DNA of 21,130 nucleotides from assembly GCA_035318785.1 (NCBI GenBank), contig DATHDZ010000218.1:1-21130 (forward strand), in the 5' to 3' direction. Both the position numbers and the translations under genes were made by a program. The notes below the pieces were generated by a model. It ran no database searches and had not been told where the DNA came from. It worked only from the letters and a program-made list of their open reading frames with translations. Shown here piece by piece: positions 1 to 7,366 of this stretch. Source of the stretch: CAIYRG01 sp035318785. Its GTDB lineage: Bacteria > Pseudomonadota > Alphaproteobacteria > Micropepsales > Micropepsaceae. Numbering within the stretch: position 1 is the stretch's first letter; each line of letters begins with the position of its first letter.

Positions 1-656
1 TGGAGGACAAGAACCCGGAGCTGGGTGAGCAGGCCGTGCTGAAGCTGATGGAAGCCGTCGACAGCTACATCCCGCAGCCGGCGCGCGACAAGGACAAGCC
101 GTTCCTGATGCCGGTCGAGGACGTGTTCTCGATCTCGGGCCGTGGCACGGTGGTGACGGGCCGCATCGAGCGCGGGATCGTAAAGGTCGGCGAGGAAGTT
201 GAGATCATCGGCATCCGCCCGATGTCCAAGACGGTGGTGACCGGGGTGGAGATGTTCCGCAAGCTCCTGGACCAGGGGCAGGCGGGAGACAATGTGGGAT
301 GCCTGCTTCGCGGCATCGAGCGCGAAGGGGTGGAGCGCGGCCAGGTTCTGGCCAAGCCCGGCAGCGTCACGCCGCACACCAACTTCATGGCGGAAGCCTA
401 CATCCTGACCAAGGAAGAGGGTGGCCGTCACACGCCGTTCTTCGCCAATTACCGGCCGCAGTTTTACTTCCGCACGACGGACGTGACGGGGATCGTGAAG
501 CTGCCGGAAGGGACCGAGATGGTGATGCCCGGCGACAATATCACCATCGAGGTGGAGCTGATCGTGCCAATCGCGATGGAAGAGAAGCTGCGCTTCGCCA
601 TCCGCGAAGGCGGTAGAACCGTCGGCGCCGGCGTCGTCGCAAGCATTATTAAATAG
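1..656 (+). CDS. tuf: Elongation factor Tu, 3' part (5' end outside window)
   Basis: EF-Tu is the GTPase that delivers aminoacyl-tRNA to the ribosomal A site. The reading frame is open from base 3 and the visible 217 residues cover the end of the G domain plus beta-barrel domains 2 and 3. Clear family signatures are DKPFLMPVEDVFSISGRG, GVEMFRKLLDQG, the near-universal EGGRHTPFF and RPQFYFRTTDVTG, and the terminal REGGRTVGAGVV. The GTP-binding P-loop and switch regions (about 175-180 residues) lie before the window. The stop is 34 bases from rpsJ, so this copy probably heads or shares the S10 transcript. Many proteobacteria carry a second tuf copy; none is seen here. Confidence 0.97.
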   Translation, partial: EDKNPELGEQAVLKLMEAVDSYIPQPARDKDKPFLMPVEDVFSISGRGTVVTGRIERGIVKVGEEVEIIGIRPMSKTVVTGVEMFRKLLDQGQAGDNVGCLLRGIEREGVERGQVLAKPGSVTPHTNFMAEAYILTKEEGGRHTPFFANYRPQFYFRTTDVTGIVKLPEGTEMVMPGDNITIEVELIVPIAMEEKLRFAIREGGRTVGAGVVASIIK

Positions 657-690
657 AAGGCAAGAGCGGCTTTAGCCGTAGGAGAACATC

Positions 691-999
691 ATGCAGGGCC
701 AAAACATTCGCATACGGCTCAAAGCCTTCGACCACCGTATTCTCGACAACTCCACCAAGGAGATCGTGAACACGGCCAAGCGCACAGGCGCGCAGGTGCG
801 CGGACCCATCCCGCTGCCGACGCGGATCGAGCGCTTTACGGTCAACCGTTCGCCGCATGTGGACAAGAAGAGCCGCGAGCAGTTCGAGATCCGCACCCAT
901 AAGCGGCTTCTCGACATCATCGATCCGACACCGCAAACCGTGGACGCGCTGATGAAGCTCGACCTCGCGGCGGGCGTCGATGTCGAGATCAAGCTCTAA
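691..999 (+). CDS. rpsJ: 30S ribosomal protein S10
   Basis: S10 (102 residues, normal length) belongs to the 30S head and, with NusB, forms part of the transcription antitermination complex. Typical stretches are IRIRLKAFDHRILD near the start and GPIPLPTRIERFTVNRSPH in the middle, which is the loop that inserts into 16S rRNA. The ATG is preceded by GGAG at 681-684. A small hairpin (CGGC-TTTA-GCCG, 667-678) sits just before that site. Because tuf ends only 34 bases upstream, there is no room for a long L4-responsive S10 leader of the Escherichia coli kind. It overlaps nothing, and rplC follows 13 bases later. Confidence 0.98.
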   Translation: MQGQNIRIRLKAFDHRILDNSTKEIVNTAKRTGAQVRGPIPLPTRIERFTVNRSPHVDKKSREQFEIRTHKRLLDIIDPTPQTVDALMKLDLAAGVDVEIKL

Positions 1000-1012
1000 G
1001 GACGTCAAAACA

Positions 1013-1717
1013 ATGCGCACCGGAGTCATCACACAGAAATTGGGCATGACCCGCCTCTTCCTAGAGGATGGGACTCATGTGCCCGTCACGGTTTTGAAGC
1101 TCGACAAATGCCAGGTCGTGGCCACCCGCACGCCCGAGAAGGACGGCTACACCGCCGTGCAATTGGGCTCAGGGTTCGTCAAGGCCAAAAGCGTCACCAA
1201 GCCCGAACGCGGCCATTTCGCCAAAGCTTCGGTCGAGCCCAAGCGCAAAGTGGCGGAGTTCCGGGTCGACCCGAAAAATCTGCTCGAAGTGGGCGACGAG
1301 ATTCTCGCTTCCCATTTCATTCCGGGTCAAAAGGTCGACGTCACCGGCATTACCATCGGGCGCGGCTTCACCGGCGCCATGAAGCGCTGGAACTTCCGCG
1401 GGCTGGAAGCCTCCCATGGCGTGTCGATCTCGCATCGCTCGCTGGGTGGCACCGGCGGCCGTCAGGATCCCGGCAAGACCTTCAAGAACAAGAAGATGCA
1501 CGGCCATTACGGCGTCGAGCGCATCACCACGCAAAATGTCGAGGTCGCGAAAGTCGATGTGGAACGCGGCCTCATCATGGTGCGCGGTGCGGTGCCCGGT
1601 TCCAAAGGTGGCTGGGTGATGGTGCGCGATGCCGTGAAGCGTCCGCACAAGGACGTTCCGCTGCCAGGCTCGGTGAAGAAGGCCGAGAAAGCGGCTGCGG
1701 CGGAGGGCGCGCAATGA
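1013..1717 (+). CDS. rplC: 50S ribosomal protein L3
   Basis: L3 (234 residues) is an early assembly protein of the 50S subunit whose internal loop reaches towards the peptidyl transferase centre. The conserved region GTGGRQDPGKTFKNKKM is present; its glutamine is the residue methylated by PrmB in other proteobacteria. I place the start at ATG 1013, giving MRTGVITQKLGMT, which matches the family N terminus. A longer in-frame reading from 980 would overlap rpsJ and lacks homology. The C terminus is a short Lys/Ala tail. The stop overlaps the rplD start in an ATGA, which suggests coupled translation. Confidence 0.97.
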   Translation: MRTGVITQKLGMTRLFLEDGTHVPVTVLKLDKCQVVATRTPEKDGYTAVQLGSGFVKAKSVTKPERGHFAKASVEPKRKVAEFRVDPKNLLEVGDEILASHFIPGQKVDVTGITIGRGFTGAMKRWNFRGLEASHGVSISHRSLGGTGGRQDPGKTFKNKKMHGHYGVERITTQNVEVAKVDVERGLIMVRGAVPGSKGGWVMVRDAVKRPHKDVPLPGSVKKAEKAAAAEGAQ

Positions 1718-2346
1718 AAGCCAAAGTGCTGACGCTCGATTCCAAAGACGCGGGTGAAATCGACCTCAACGACGACATCTTCGGCCTGGAGCCGCGCGCC
1801 GATTTGATTCAGCGTGTGATCATCTGGCAGCTCGCCAAGCGGCGTGCCGGAACGCACAAGACCAAGACGCGCGGCGAAGTGAACCGCACCACCAAGAAAG
1901 TCTATCGCCAGAAGGGCACGGGTTCGGCACGCCACGGTGCGCGCTCGGCCCCGCTCTTTGTCGGCGGCGGCAAGGCCATGGCTCCGGTGGTGAGAAGCCA
2001 CGAATTCGATCTTCCGAAAAAGGTTCGCGCCGCTGGCCTGCGCCACGCGCTTTCCTCCAAGGCGAAGGATTCCAAGCTGATCGTTCTGGATGCGGCTTCG
2101 GTTGCGGAGATCAAGACGAAGACTCTGGCTCTACGCCTCGGCAAGCTCGGCTCGGGCCATTTGCTGATCGTGGACGGCACCTTCGACGAGAAGTTTCATC
2201 GCTCGGCGCGCAATCTCGCCAAGGTTTCGCTTCTCCCGGCGGCCGGCCTCAACGTCTATGACGTGCTCCGCCGCGATACGCTGGTGATGACCAAGGCCGC
2301 GATCAAGGCGATCGAAGAGCGGCTGTCCAATGGGGCTTCGGCATGA
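1714..2346 (+). CDS. rplD: 50S ribosomal protein L4
   Basis: L4 (210 residues) binds 23S rRNA domain I and lines the narrow part of the peptide exit tunnel. The tunnel loop is recognisable as the basic KKVYRQKGTGSARHG stretch followed by APLFVGGGKAMAP. In gamma-proteobacteria L4 also represses its own operon through an S10 leader, but no equivalent leader is visible here. The start at 1714 overlaps the rplC stop by four bases (ATGA). A longer open frame from 1108 in the same frame is only the shadow of rplC. Its own stop overlaps the rplW start by four bases. Confidence 0.97.
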   Translation: MKAKVLTLDSKDAGEIDLNDDIFGLEPRADLIQRVIIWQLAKRRAGTHKTKTRGEVNRTTKKVYRQKGTGSARHGARSAPLFVGGGKAMAPVVRSHEFDLPKKVRAAGLRHALSSKAKDSKLIVLDAASVAEIKTKTLALRLGKLGSGHLLIVDGTFDEKFHRSARNLAKVSLLPAAGLNVYDVLRRDTLVMTKAAIKAIEERLSNGASA

Positions 2347-2627
2347 GCAATTACGACATCATTCTCTCGCCGGTGATCACGGAAAAATCCACCCGGCTTT
2401 CGGAAGCCAACCAGGTGATCTTCCGCGTCACGCGCTCGGCCACCAAGCCCGAGATCGCCAAGGCGGTGGAACAGCTCTTCAAGGTGAAGGTGAAGGCCGT
2501 CAACACGGTCCGCACCAAGGGCAAGATGAAGGCCTTTCGCGGCAGGCGGTTTCAGAAAAGCGAAGTGAAGAAGGCCATCGTCACCCTTGTCGAGGGTTAC
2601 CAAATCGACGTGACGACGGGGCTTTAG
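2343..2627 (+). CDS. rplW: 50S ribosomal protein L23
   Basis: L23 (94 residues) sits at the rim of the peptide exit tunnel and is the docking site for trigger factor and SRP. The sequence shows the family start with SPVITEKSTRLSE, the central FRVTRSATKPEIAKAVEQLF and KVKAVNTVRTKGKMKAFRGR. Length is normal for bacteria, without the long internal hairpin insertion found in some species. The start overlaps the rplD stop (ATGA at 2343-2346). The gene ends 10 bases before rplB. Confidence 0.97.
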   Translation: MSNYDIILSPVITEKSTRLSEANQVIFRVTRSATKPEIAKAVEQLFKVKVKAVNTVRTKGKMKAFRGRRFQKSEVKKAIVTLVEGYQIDVTTGL

Positions 2628-2637
2628 GGAAACGGCA

Positions 2638-3477
2638 ATGGCACTCAAAACCTACAAACCGGTGACCAACTCGCAGCGCCAATTGGTGCTGGTCGATCGT
2701 ACCGGGCTGCACAAGGGACCTCCCGTCAAGACCTTGACGAAGGGCCAGAAGCGCCCCGCGGGACGTAACAATCTCGGGCGTATCACCGTGCGCTGGCAAG
2801 GTGGCGGCCACAAGCAGAGCTATCGCATCATCGACTTCAAGCGCGGCAAGCACGATCAGCCCGCCACTGTGCAGCATCTGGAATATGATCCCAACCGCAC
2901 CTCCTTCATCGCGCTGATCAAATATAAGGACGGAGAGCTCGCCTACATCATCGCGCCGCAGCGTCTGGCCGCGGGCGATGTCGTGGTCGCGGGTGACAAG
3001 GTCGACGTGAAGCCGGGCAACGCCATGCCGCTTGCGTCCATGCCGGTCGGCACCATCGTCCACAATATCGAAATCAAGCCCGGCAAAGGCGGCCAGATCG
3101 CGCGCGCCGCCGGGGGTTACGCGCAATATCTCGGACGCGATGCGGGCTATGCGCTGATGCGGCTCAATTCGGGCGAAGTCCGCCGCGTGCGCCTGGAATG
3201 CAAGGCGACGGTCGGGGCGGTCTCCAATCCGGACCACATGAACGAAGTTCTCGCCAAAGCCGGCCGGAGCGTGTGGCGCAATCGCCGTCCATCCGTGCGC
3301 GGCACGGCGATGAACCCGATCGATCATCCCCATGGCGGCGGCGAAGGCCGCACCAAAGGCGGCCGCCATCCGGTCACGCCTTGGGGCAAGCCGACCAAGG
3401 GCGCCAAGACCCGAAAGAACAAGCGCACGACAAGAGAAATTCTGCGCTCGCGCCACGCCAAGAAGATGCAGGGGTAG
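2638..3477 (+). CDS. rplB: 50S ribosomal protein L2
   Basis: L2 (279 residues) is one of the most conserved 50S proteins, needed for subunit association and for the peptidyl transferase centre. It begins MALKTYKPVTNSQRQLV and carries the diagnostic MNPIDHPHGGGEGRTKGG motif at residues 225-242; the histidines there correspond to those linked to activity in Escherichia coli L2. An OB-fold region (about 40-120) and an SH3-like region (about 130-200) are expected from the family. The basic C terminus ends in RSRHAKKMQG. It lies 10 bases after rplW and 3 bases before rpsS. Confidence 0.98.
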   Translation: MALKTYKPVTNSQRQLVLVDRTGLHKGPPVKTLTKGQKRPAGRNNLGRITVRWQGGGHKQSYRIIDFKRGKHDQPATVQHLEYDPNRTSFIALIKYKDGELAYIIAPQRLAAGDVVVAGDKVDVKPGNAMPLASMPVGTIVHNIEIKPGKGGQIARAAGGYAQYLGRDAGYALMRLNSGEVRRVRLECKATVGAVSNPDHMNEVLAKAGRSVWRNRRPSVRGTAMNPIDHPHGGGEGRTKGGRHPVTPWGKPTKGAKTRKNKRTTREILRSRHAKKMQG

Positions 3478-3480
3478 GAG

Positions 3481-3768
3481 ATGACTCGTTCGGTTTGGAA
3501 AGGCCCATTTGTCGACGGCTTCATCTTGAAGAAGGCGGAAGCTGCGCGCAATTCGGGACGCAAGGACGTGATCAAGATCTGGTCGCGCCGCTCGACCATC
3601 CTGCCCCAATTCGTCGGGCTCACCTTCGGTGTCTATAACGGCCTGAAACATATCCCGGTGATCATCAGCGAGGACATGATCGGTCACAAATTCGGCGAGT
3701 TCTCCCCGACCCGGACCTTTCATGGTCACTCCGGCGACCGCAAGGCGAAAAAGGAGGTCACCTCCTAA
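3481..3768 (+). CDS. rpsS: 30S ribosomal protein S19
   Basis: S19 (95 residues) is in the 30S head next to S13 and contacts the 50S central protuberance. The N-terminal RSVWKGPFVDGFIL and the C-terminal HKFGEFSPTRTFHGHSGDRK are textbook family signatures. GTAGGAG directly before the ATG provides a partial ribosome binding site overlapping the rplB stop. The TAA stop shares its final base with the ATG of rplV (TAATG). Confidence 0.98.
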   Translation: MTRSVWKGPFVDGFILKKAEAARNSGRKDVIKIWSRRSTILPQFVGLTFGVYNGLKHIPVIISEDMIGHKFGEFSPTRTFHGHSGDRKAKKEVTS

Positions 3769-4232
3769 TGGGCAAGCCGGCAAGGAAGCGGACGCTCTCG
3801 GACGTGCAGGCCAAAGCCGTCGGCCGCAATATCCGCACGAGCCCCCGCAAACTCAATCTGGTGGCGCAGTCGATCCGCGGTCAGCGCGCGGAAACCGCGC
3901 TGGCGACGCTCACTTTCTCGCCCAAGCGCGTCGCGCGGCTGGTCAAGAAGGTTTTGGAATCGGCCATTGCCAATGCCGAGAACAATCACGATCTGGACGT
4001 CGACGATCTGGTGGTGAGTGAAGCCTCGGTCGGCAAGAACCTCATTATGAAACGCTTCCATGCTCGCGCGCGCGGCCGCGGCGGGCGCATCGAGAAGCCG
4101 TTCTCCCAAGTGACCATCGTGGTCGAAGAAAAACGCGAGAAGGTCGAAGAAACCAAGGCGGAAGCGCCGAAGAAAGCGCCTGCGAAGCGCAAGCCGGCGG
4201 TCCGCAAAACGAAAAGCAAGGAGCAGGCCTGA
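3768..4232 (+). CDS. rplV: 50S ribosomal protein L22 with C-terminal extension
   Basis: L22 (154 residues) binds all 23S rRNA domains, and its extended beta-hairpin lines the exit tunnel. The core is typical: RNIRTSPRKLNLVAQSIRG near the start, a helical ESAIANAENNH segment and the hairpin around MKRFHARARGRGGRIEKP. Bacterial L22 is usually about 110-126 residues. Here a Lys/Ala/Glu/Pro-rich tail of roughly 33 residues follows VTIVVEE from about residue 122 and is probably disordered. Start and stop each share one base with the neighbours rpsS and rpsC. Confidence 0.97.
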   Translation: MGKPARKRTLSDVQAKAVGRNIRTSPRKLNLVAQSIRGQRAETALATLTFSPKRVARLVKKVLESAIANAENNHDLDVDDLVVSEASVGKNLIMKRFHARARGRGGRIEKPFSQVTIVVEEKREKVEETKAEAPKKAPAKRKPAVRKTKSKEQA

Positions 4233-4942
4233 TGGGTCAGAAGTGCAATCCAATCGGGCTCAGGCTCGGAGTCAATCGAACCTGGGATTCGCGCTGGTAC
4301 GCGAACAAGAAGGAGTACGGCAAGCTCCTCCAGGAGGACATCAAGATCCGCTATTACCTGCTCGATAAGCTCAAGCAGGCCGGCGTATCGCGCATCTTCA
4401 TCGAGCGGCCGCACAAGAAGTGCCGCGTGACGATCCATTCGGCGCGTCCGGGCGTCGTGATCGGCAAAAAAGGCGCGGACATCGAGAAGCTCAAGACGGA
4501 CCTCGGGAAATTCACCGACTCCGAAGTGCATCTCAACATCGTCGAGATCAGGAAGCCGGAAATCGACGCCAAGCTGGTCGCCGACAATATCGGCCAGCAG
4601 CTCGAGCGCCGGGTCGCCTTCCGCCGCGCCATGAAGCGCGCCGTGCAATCGGCGATGCGTCTGGGCGCGCAAGGCATCCGGATCAATTGCACCGGACGTC
4701 TGGGCGGCGCGGAAATCGCCCGGGTCGAGTGGTATCGCGAGGGCCGCGTGCCGTTGCACACGCTGCGCGCCGACATCGATTACGGCGTCTGCACCGCCAA
4801 GACCACCTATGGCACGTGCGGCGTGAAAGTGTGGGTCTTCAAGGGCGAGATCATGGAACATGATCCCATGGCCCAGGATAAGCGCCTCGCCGAAGCCGCG
4901 GAGAGCGCCAGCCGCGGCGGCCGTCCGCAGCCGGCGGCATAA
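4232..4942 (+). CDS. rpsC: 30S ribosomal protein S3
   Basis: S3 (236 residues) forms part of the mRNA entry channel and its helicase activity. The sequence opens MGQKCNPIGLRLGVNRTWDS. The type-II KH domain has the GKKG loop within VVIGKKGADIEKLK (about residues 72-85). The C-terminal domain has RRAMKRAVQSAMRLGAQGI and GRLGGAEIAR. A short tail rich in Ala, Gly and Pro ends the protein, as in many alphaproteobacterial S3 proteins. It overlaps the rplV stop by one base (TGATG) and precedes rplP by 15 bases. Confidence 0.98.
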   Translation: MGQKCNPIGLRLGVNRTWDSRWYANKKEYGKLLQEDIKIRYYLLDKLKQAGVSRIFIERPHKKCRVTIHSARPGVVIGKKGADIEKLKTDLGKFTDSEVHLNIVEIRKPEIDAKLVADNIGQQLERRVAFRRAMKRAVQSAMRLGAQGIRINCTGRLGGAEIARVEWYREGRVPLHTLRADIDYGVCTAKTTYGTCGVKVWVFKGEIMEHDPMAQDKRLAEAAESASRGGRPQPAA

Positions 4943-4957
4943 CGAGAGTCAAGGATC

Positions 4958-5371
4958 ATGCTGCAACCGGCACGCACCAAATTTCGCAAACAGCACAAGG
5001 GCCGCATTCATGGCGCCGCGAAGGCTGGATTTTCGCTTGCGTTCGGCTCCTTTGGGCTGAAGGCGGTGGAGCCCGAACGCATCACCGCGCGTCAGATCGA
5101 AGCGGCGCGGCGGGCACTCACCCGCCACATGAAACGCGCGGGCCGCGTCTGGATCCGCGTTTTCCCGGACGTGCCCGTGTCGAAGAAGCCCGCGGAAGTG
5201 CGCATGGGTTCCGGCAAGGGCGCGCCCGAGTTCTGGGTCTGCAAGATCAAGCCGGGACGCATCCTCTTCGAGGTGGACGGGGTACCGCGCGACGTCGCGG
5301 AAGAAGCCATGCGGCTTGCCGCCGGCAAATTGCCGATCGCGACAAGATTTGTCGCGCGGCTGACCGCATAA
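4958..5371 (+). CDS. rplP: 50S ribosomal protein L16
   Basis: L16 (137 residues) organises the A-tRNA side of the 50S subunit. The sequence has the normal start MLQPARTKFRKQHKGR, the central ARQIEAARRALTRHMKRAG and the conserved RMGSGKGAPEFWVCKIKPG. The arginine hydroxylated by the oxygenase YcfD in Escherichia coli lies in the RMGSGKG region, but whether it is modified here is unknown. Length matches the family. It lies 15 bases after rpsC and 11 bases before rpmC. Confidence 0.98.
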   Translation: MLQPARTKFRKQHKGRIHGAAKAGFSLAFGSFGLKAVEPERITARQIEAARRALTRHMKRAGRVWIRVFPDVPVSKKPAEVRMGSGKGAPEFWVCKIKPGRILFEVDGVPRDVAEEAMRLAAGKLPIATRFVARLTA

Positions 5372-5382
5372 GGGGAAGAAAC

Positions 5383-5697
5383 GTGACCAAGGTAGCCGAA
5401 TTTCGGGATCGGTCCGCAGACCAGCTCAGCGATGATCTCGTCAAGCTGAAGAAGGAGCAGTTCAATCTGCGCTTTCAACGGGCAAGCGGGCAATTGGAGA
5501 ACACTGCGCGGTTTCGCGTGGTGCGGCGCGACATCGCGCGCATCATGACGGTGCTTGGACAAGCCGGCGCGGCGCCCGCAAAGGCTCAGACCCGGACCAA
5601 GCCGGCGGAAAAAACCGCCAAAGCGCCGGCCAAGAAAAAAGCCGCTGCAGCGAAGCCCGCGAAGAAGCCGGCCAAGCGCGCTAGCGCGAAGACATAG
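5383..5697 (+). CDS. rpmC: 50S ribosomal protein L29 with long C-terminal tail
   Basis: L29 sits beside L23 at the exit-tunnel rim. The two-helix core is recognisable at residues 1-60: EFRDRSADQLSDDLVKLKKE, NLRFQRASGQLENTARFR and RRDIARIMTVL. Typical L29 is 63-70 residues; this one is 104 because of a tail of about 40 residues made almost only of Lys, Ala, Pro and Thr, resembling histone H1-like tails (KAPAKKKAAAAKPAKKPAK). The start is GTG at 5383, preceded by AGGGGAAG, a good ribosome binding site. The tail stays in frame to a single TAG stop, 11 bases before rpsQ. Confidence 0.95.
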   Translation: MTKVAEFRDRSADQLSDDLVKLKKEQFNLRFQRASGQLENTARFRVVRRDIARIMTVLGQAGAAPAKAQTRTKPAEKTAKAPAKKKAAAAKPAKKPAKRASAKT

Positions 5698-5708
5698 GAG
5701 AGCGCGAG

Positions 5709-5969
5709 ATGCCGAAACGCGTGCTGCAGGGTGTGGTGGTGAGTGACAAGAACGTTCAGACCAAGACCGTCGTGGTCCAGGTCGAGCGCCGCTTCATTCA
5801 TCCGATGATGGGCAAGACCGTGCGCCGGTCGAAGAAATATCACGCCCATGATGAGGCCAAGGCCCACAAGGTGGGCGACATTGTCCGTATCCGCGAGTGC
5901 AAGCCGATCTCCAAGCTGAAACGCTGGGAAGTCATCGGCCGCTCCGGCGAGGCCGAAGGGAAAGCGTAG
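5709..5969 (+). CDS. rpsQ: 30S ribosomal protein S17
   Basis: S17 (86 residues) is an OB-fold primary binder of 16S rRNA in the 30S body. The family pattern is clear: MPKRVLQGVVVSDKNVQTKT, then VERRFIHPMMGKTVRRSKKY, then the GDIVRIRECKPISKLKRW signature. GGAGAG at 5698-5703 is the ribosome binding site. Length is normal. It ends 3 bases before rplN, and in the usual bacterial scheme it marks the end of the S10 part, with no separation here from the spc part. Confidence 0.98.
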   Translation: MPKRVLQGVVVSDKNVQTKTVVVQVERRFIHPMMGKTVRRSKKYHAHDEAKAHKVGDIVRIRECKPISKLKRWEVIGRSGEAEGKA

Positions 5970-5972
5970 ACC

Positions 5973-6341
5973 ATGATTCAGATGACCACCGAGCTCGACG
6001 TCGCCGACAATTCCGGCGCTCGTCGCGTCATGTGCATCAAGGTTCTGGGCGGTTCGCGCCGGCGATATGCCGATGTGGGCGACACCATCGTGGTCTCGGT
6101 CAAGGAAGCGATTCCGCGCGGCCGCGTGAAGAAGGGCGAAGTGCTGAAGGCTGTCGTGGTGCGCACCGCTCATGGCGTGCGCCGCCCCGATGGTTCGCTG
6201 ATCCGCTTCGACGGCAATGCCGCCGTGCTGGTCAACAACCAGAACGAGCCGATCGGCACGCGTATCTTCGGCCCCGTCACGCGCGAGCTGCGTGCCAAGA
6301 ACCATATGAAGATCATTTCGCTTGCGCCGGAGGTGCTCTGA
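5973..6341 (+). CDS. rplN: 50S ribosomal protein L14
   Basis: L14 (122 residues) is at the subunit interface and is the binding site for the silencing factor RsfS. The sequence is the classic MIQMTTELDVADNSGARRVM followed by CIKVLGGSRRRYADVGD, and later GSLIRFDGNAAVLVN and IFGPVTRELR. Length is exactly typical. It lies 3 bases after rpsQ and shares its last base with the rplX start (TGATG), so the S10 and spc parts appear to be one transcription unit. Confidence 0.98.
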   Translation: MIQMTTELDVADNSGARRVMCIKVLGGSRRRYADVGDTIVVSVKEAIPRGRVKKGEVLKAVVVRTAHGVRRPDGSLIRFDGNAAVLVNNQNEPIGTRIFGPVTRELRAKNHMKIISLAPEVL

Positions 6342-6658
6342 TGGCCGCAAAAGTCAGGAAGGGCGATCGCGTGGTCGTCACCGCGGGGCGCGACAAGGGC
6401 AAGTCGGGCGAGGTCCTGCGCGTCTATACCTCTGAGGAACGCGTATTGGTCACGGGCGTGAACGTAGTCAAACGCCACCAGCGCCAGACCGCGAAAGCCC
6501 AGGGCGGGATCGTGTCGAAGGAATCGCCGATCCATTTATCAAAGATCTCGCATGTCGATCCGAAGACCGGTTCCCCCACGCGGATCGGATTCAAAGTCTT
6601 GGGCGACGGACGCCGCGTCCGCTTCGCCAAGAAGTCCGGAGAAGTTCTCGATGTCTGA
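6341..6658 (+). CDS. rplX: 50S ribosomal protein L24
   Basis: L24 (105 residues) is an assembly initiator of the 50S subunit and also lies near the exit tunnel. The KOW motif is visible at the N terminus (VRKGDRVVVTAGRDKGKSGE), followed by GVNVVKRHQRQT and KISHVDPKTGSPTRIGFK. I chose ATG 6341 because it gives the family N terminus and overlaps the rplN stop; the longer open frame from 5897 is a shadow of rpsQ and rplN. Its stop overlaps the rplE start by eight bases. Confidence 0.97.
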   Translation: MAAKVRKGDRVVVTAGRDKGKSGEVLRVYTSEERVLVTGVNVVKRHQRQTAKAQGGIVSKESPIHLSKISHVDPKTGSPTRIGFKVLGDGRRVRFAKKSGEVLDV

Positions 6659-7343
6659 AGCTGGAACCCCCAAAGACGCCAAGCAGCCCAGGGCGCCTAA
6701 ACAGGGCGGCGGTGGCCCCCCAGACAGCAAGGCTGCAAGGAAAAAAGAGGCAGCCCAAGCCAAGGGGCCGCCCGTAGGCGAAACCGAGCGCGATCCCAAT
6801 TATGTGCCGCGCTACAAGCAGCTCTATCTCGAAACGGTTCGCCCCGAGCTGATGAAGAAGTTCGGCTACACCAATAAGCTGCAGGCGCCGCGGATCGAGA
6901 AGATCGTGCTCAACATCGGCGCGGGCGAAGGCGCGGCCGATACCAAGAAGATTCAGAGCGCACAGAACGACCTCACGGCGATTGCCGGTCAGAAGGCGGT
7001 CATCACGCGGGCGAAGAAGGCGATCGCGGCATTCAAGATCACGGCGGGCCGCCCGGTGGGCGTCAAGGTCACGCTGCGCAAGGATCGCATGTACGAATTT
7101 CTCGATCGCCTGATCACGGTGGCGCTGCCTCGCGTGCGCGACTTCCGCGGCGTATCGGGCAAGAGCTTTGACGGGCGGGGCAATTACGCAATGGGTCTCA
7201 AGGAGCACATCGTGTTCGTCGAGATCGATTATGACAGAACCGAAACGGTGTGGGGGATGGACATCATCTTTCAGACCTCGGCGCGGACCGACGATGAAGC
7301 CAAAGCGCTTCTCGAAGGCTTCCGCATGCCGTTCATGAACTGA
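6651..7343 (+). CDS. rplE: 50S ribosomal protein L5 with N-terminal extension
   Basis: L5 carries 5S rRNA into the central protuberance. The core starts near residue 51 with YVPRYKQLYLETVRPELMKK and continues with KIVLNIGAGEG, ITRAKKAIAAFKI, LRKDRMYEFLDRLI and DRTETVWGMDI. The protein is 230 residues against the usual 179-187. The extra 48 or so residues are rich in Lys, Pro, Ala, Gly and Gln and look disordered. ATG 6651 has a GGAG 9 bases upstream (6638-6641) and overlaps rplX by eight bases. The only nearby alternative is a GTG at the YVPR valine with no ribosome binding site, so I favour the long form. Confidence 0.93.
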   Translation: MSEAGTPKDAKQPRAPKQGGGGPPDSKAARKKEAAQAKGPPVGETERDPNYVPRYKQLYLETVRPELMKKFGYTNKLQAPRIEKIVLNIGAGEGAADTKKIQSAQNDLTAIAGQKAVITRAKKAIAAFKITAGRPVGVKVTLRKDRMYEFLDRLITVALPRVRDFRGVSGKSFDGRGNYAMGLKEHIVFVEIDYDRTETVWGMDIIFQTSARTDDEAKALLEGFRMPFMN

Positions 7344-7366
7344 AAGTCGAAGGAGCGAACAGGCCT

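Noticed and set aside
1108..1713. Upstream part of a 412-codon plus-strand frame that continues into rplD
   Set aside because: Residues before 1714 match no family and lie fully within rplC in another frame; rplD has its normal start at 1714.
2581..3783. 400-codon minus-strand frame opposite rplB and rpsS
   Set aside because: Antisense shadow of strongly conserved ribosomal genes, His/Arg/Asp-rich as expected from the complementary strand of GC-rich coding DNA.
5586..6350. 254-codon minus-strand frame opposite rpmC, rpsQ and rplN
   Set aside because: Covers three well-supported plus-strand genes and has no family resemblance.
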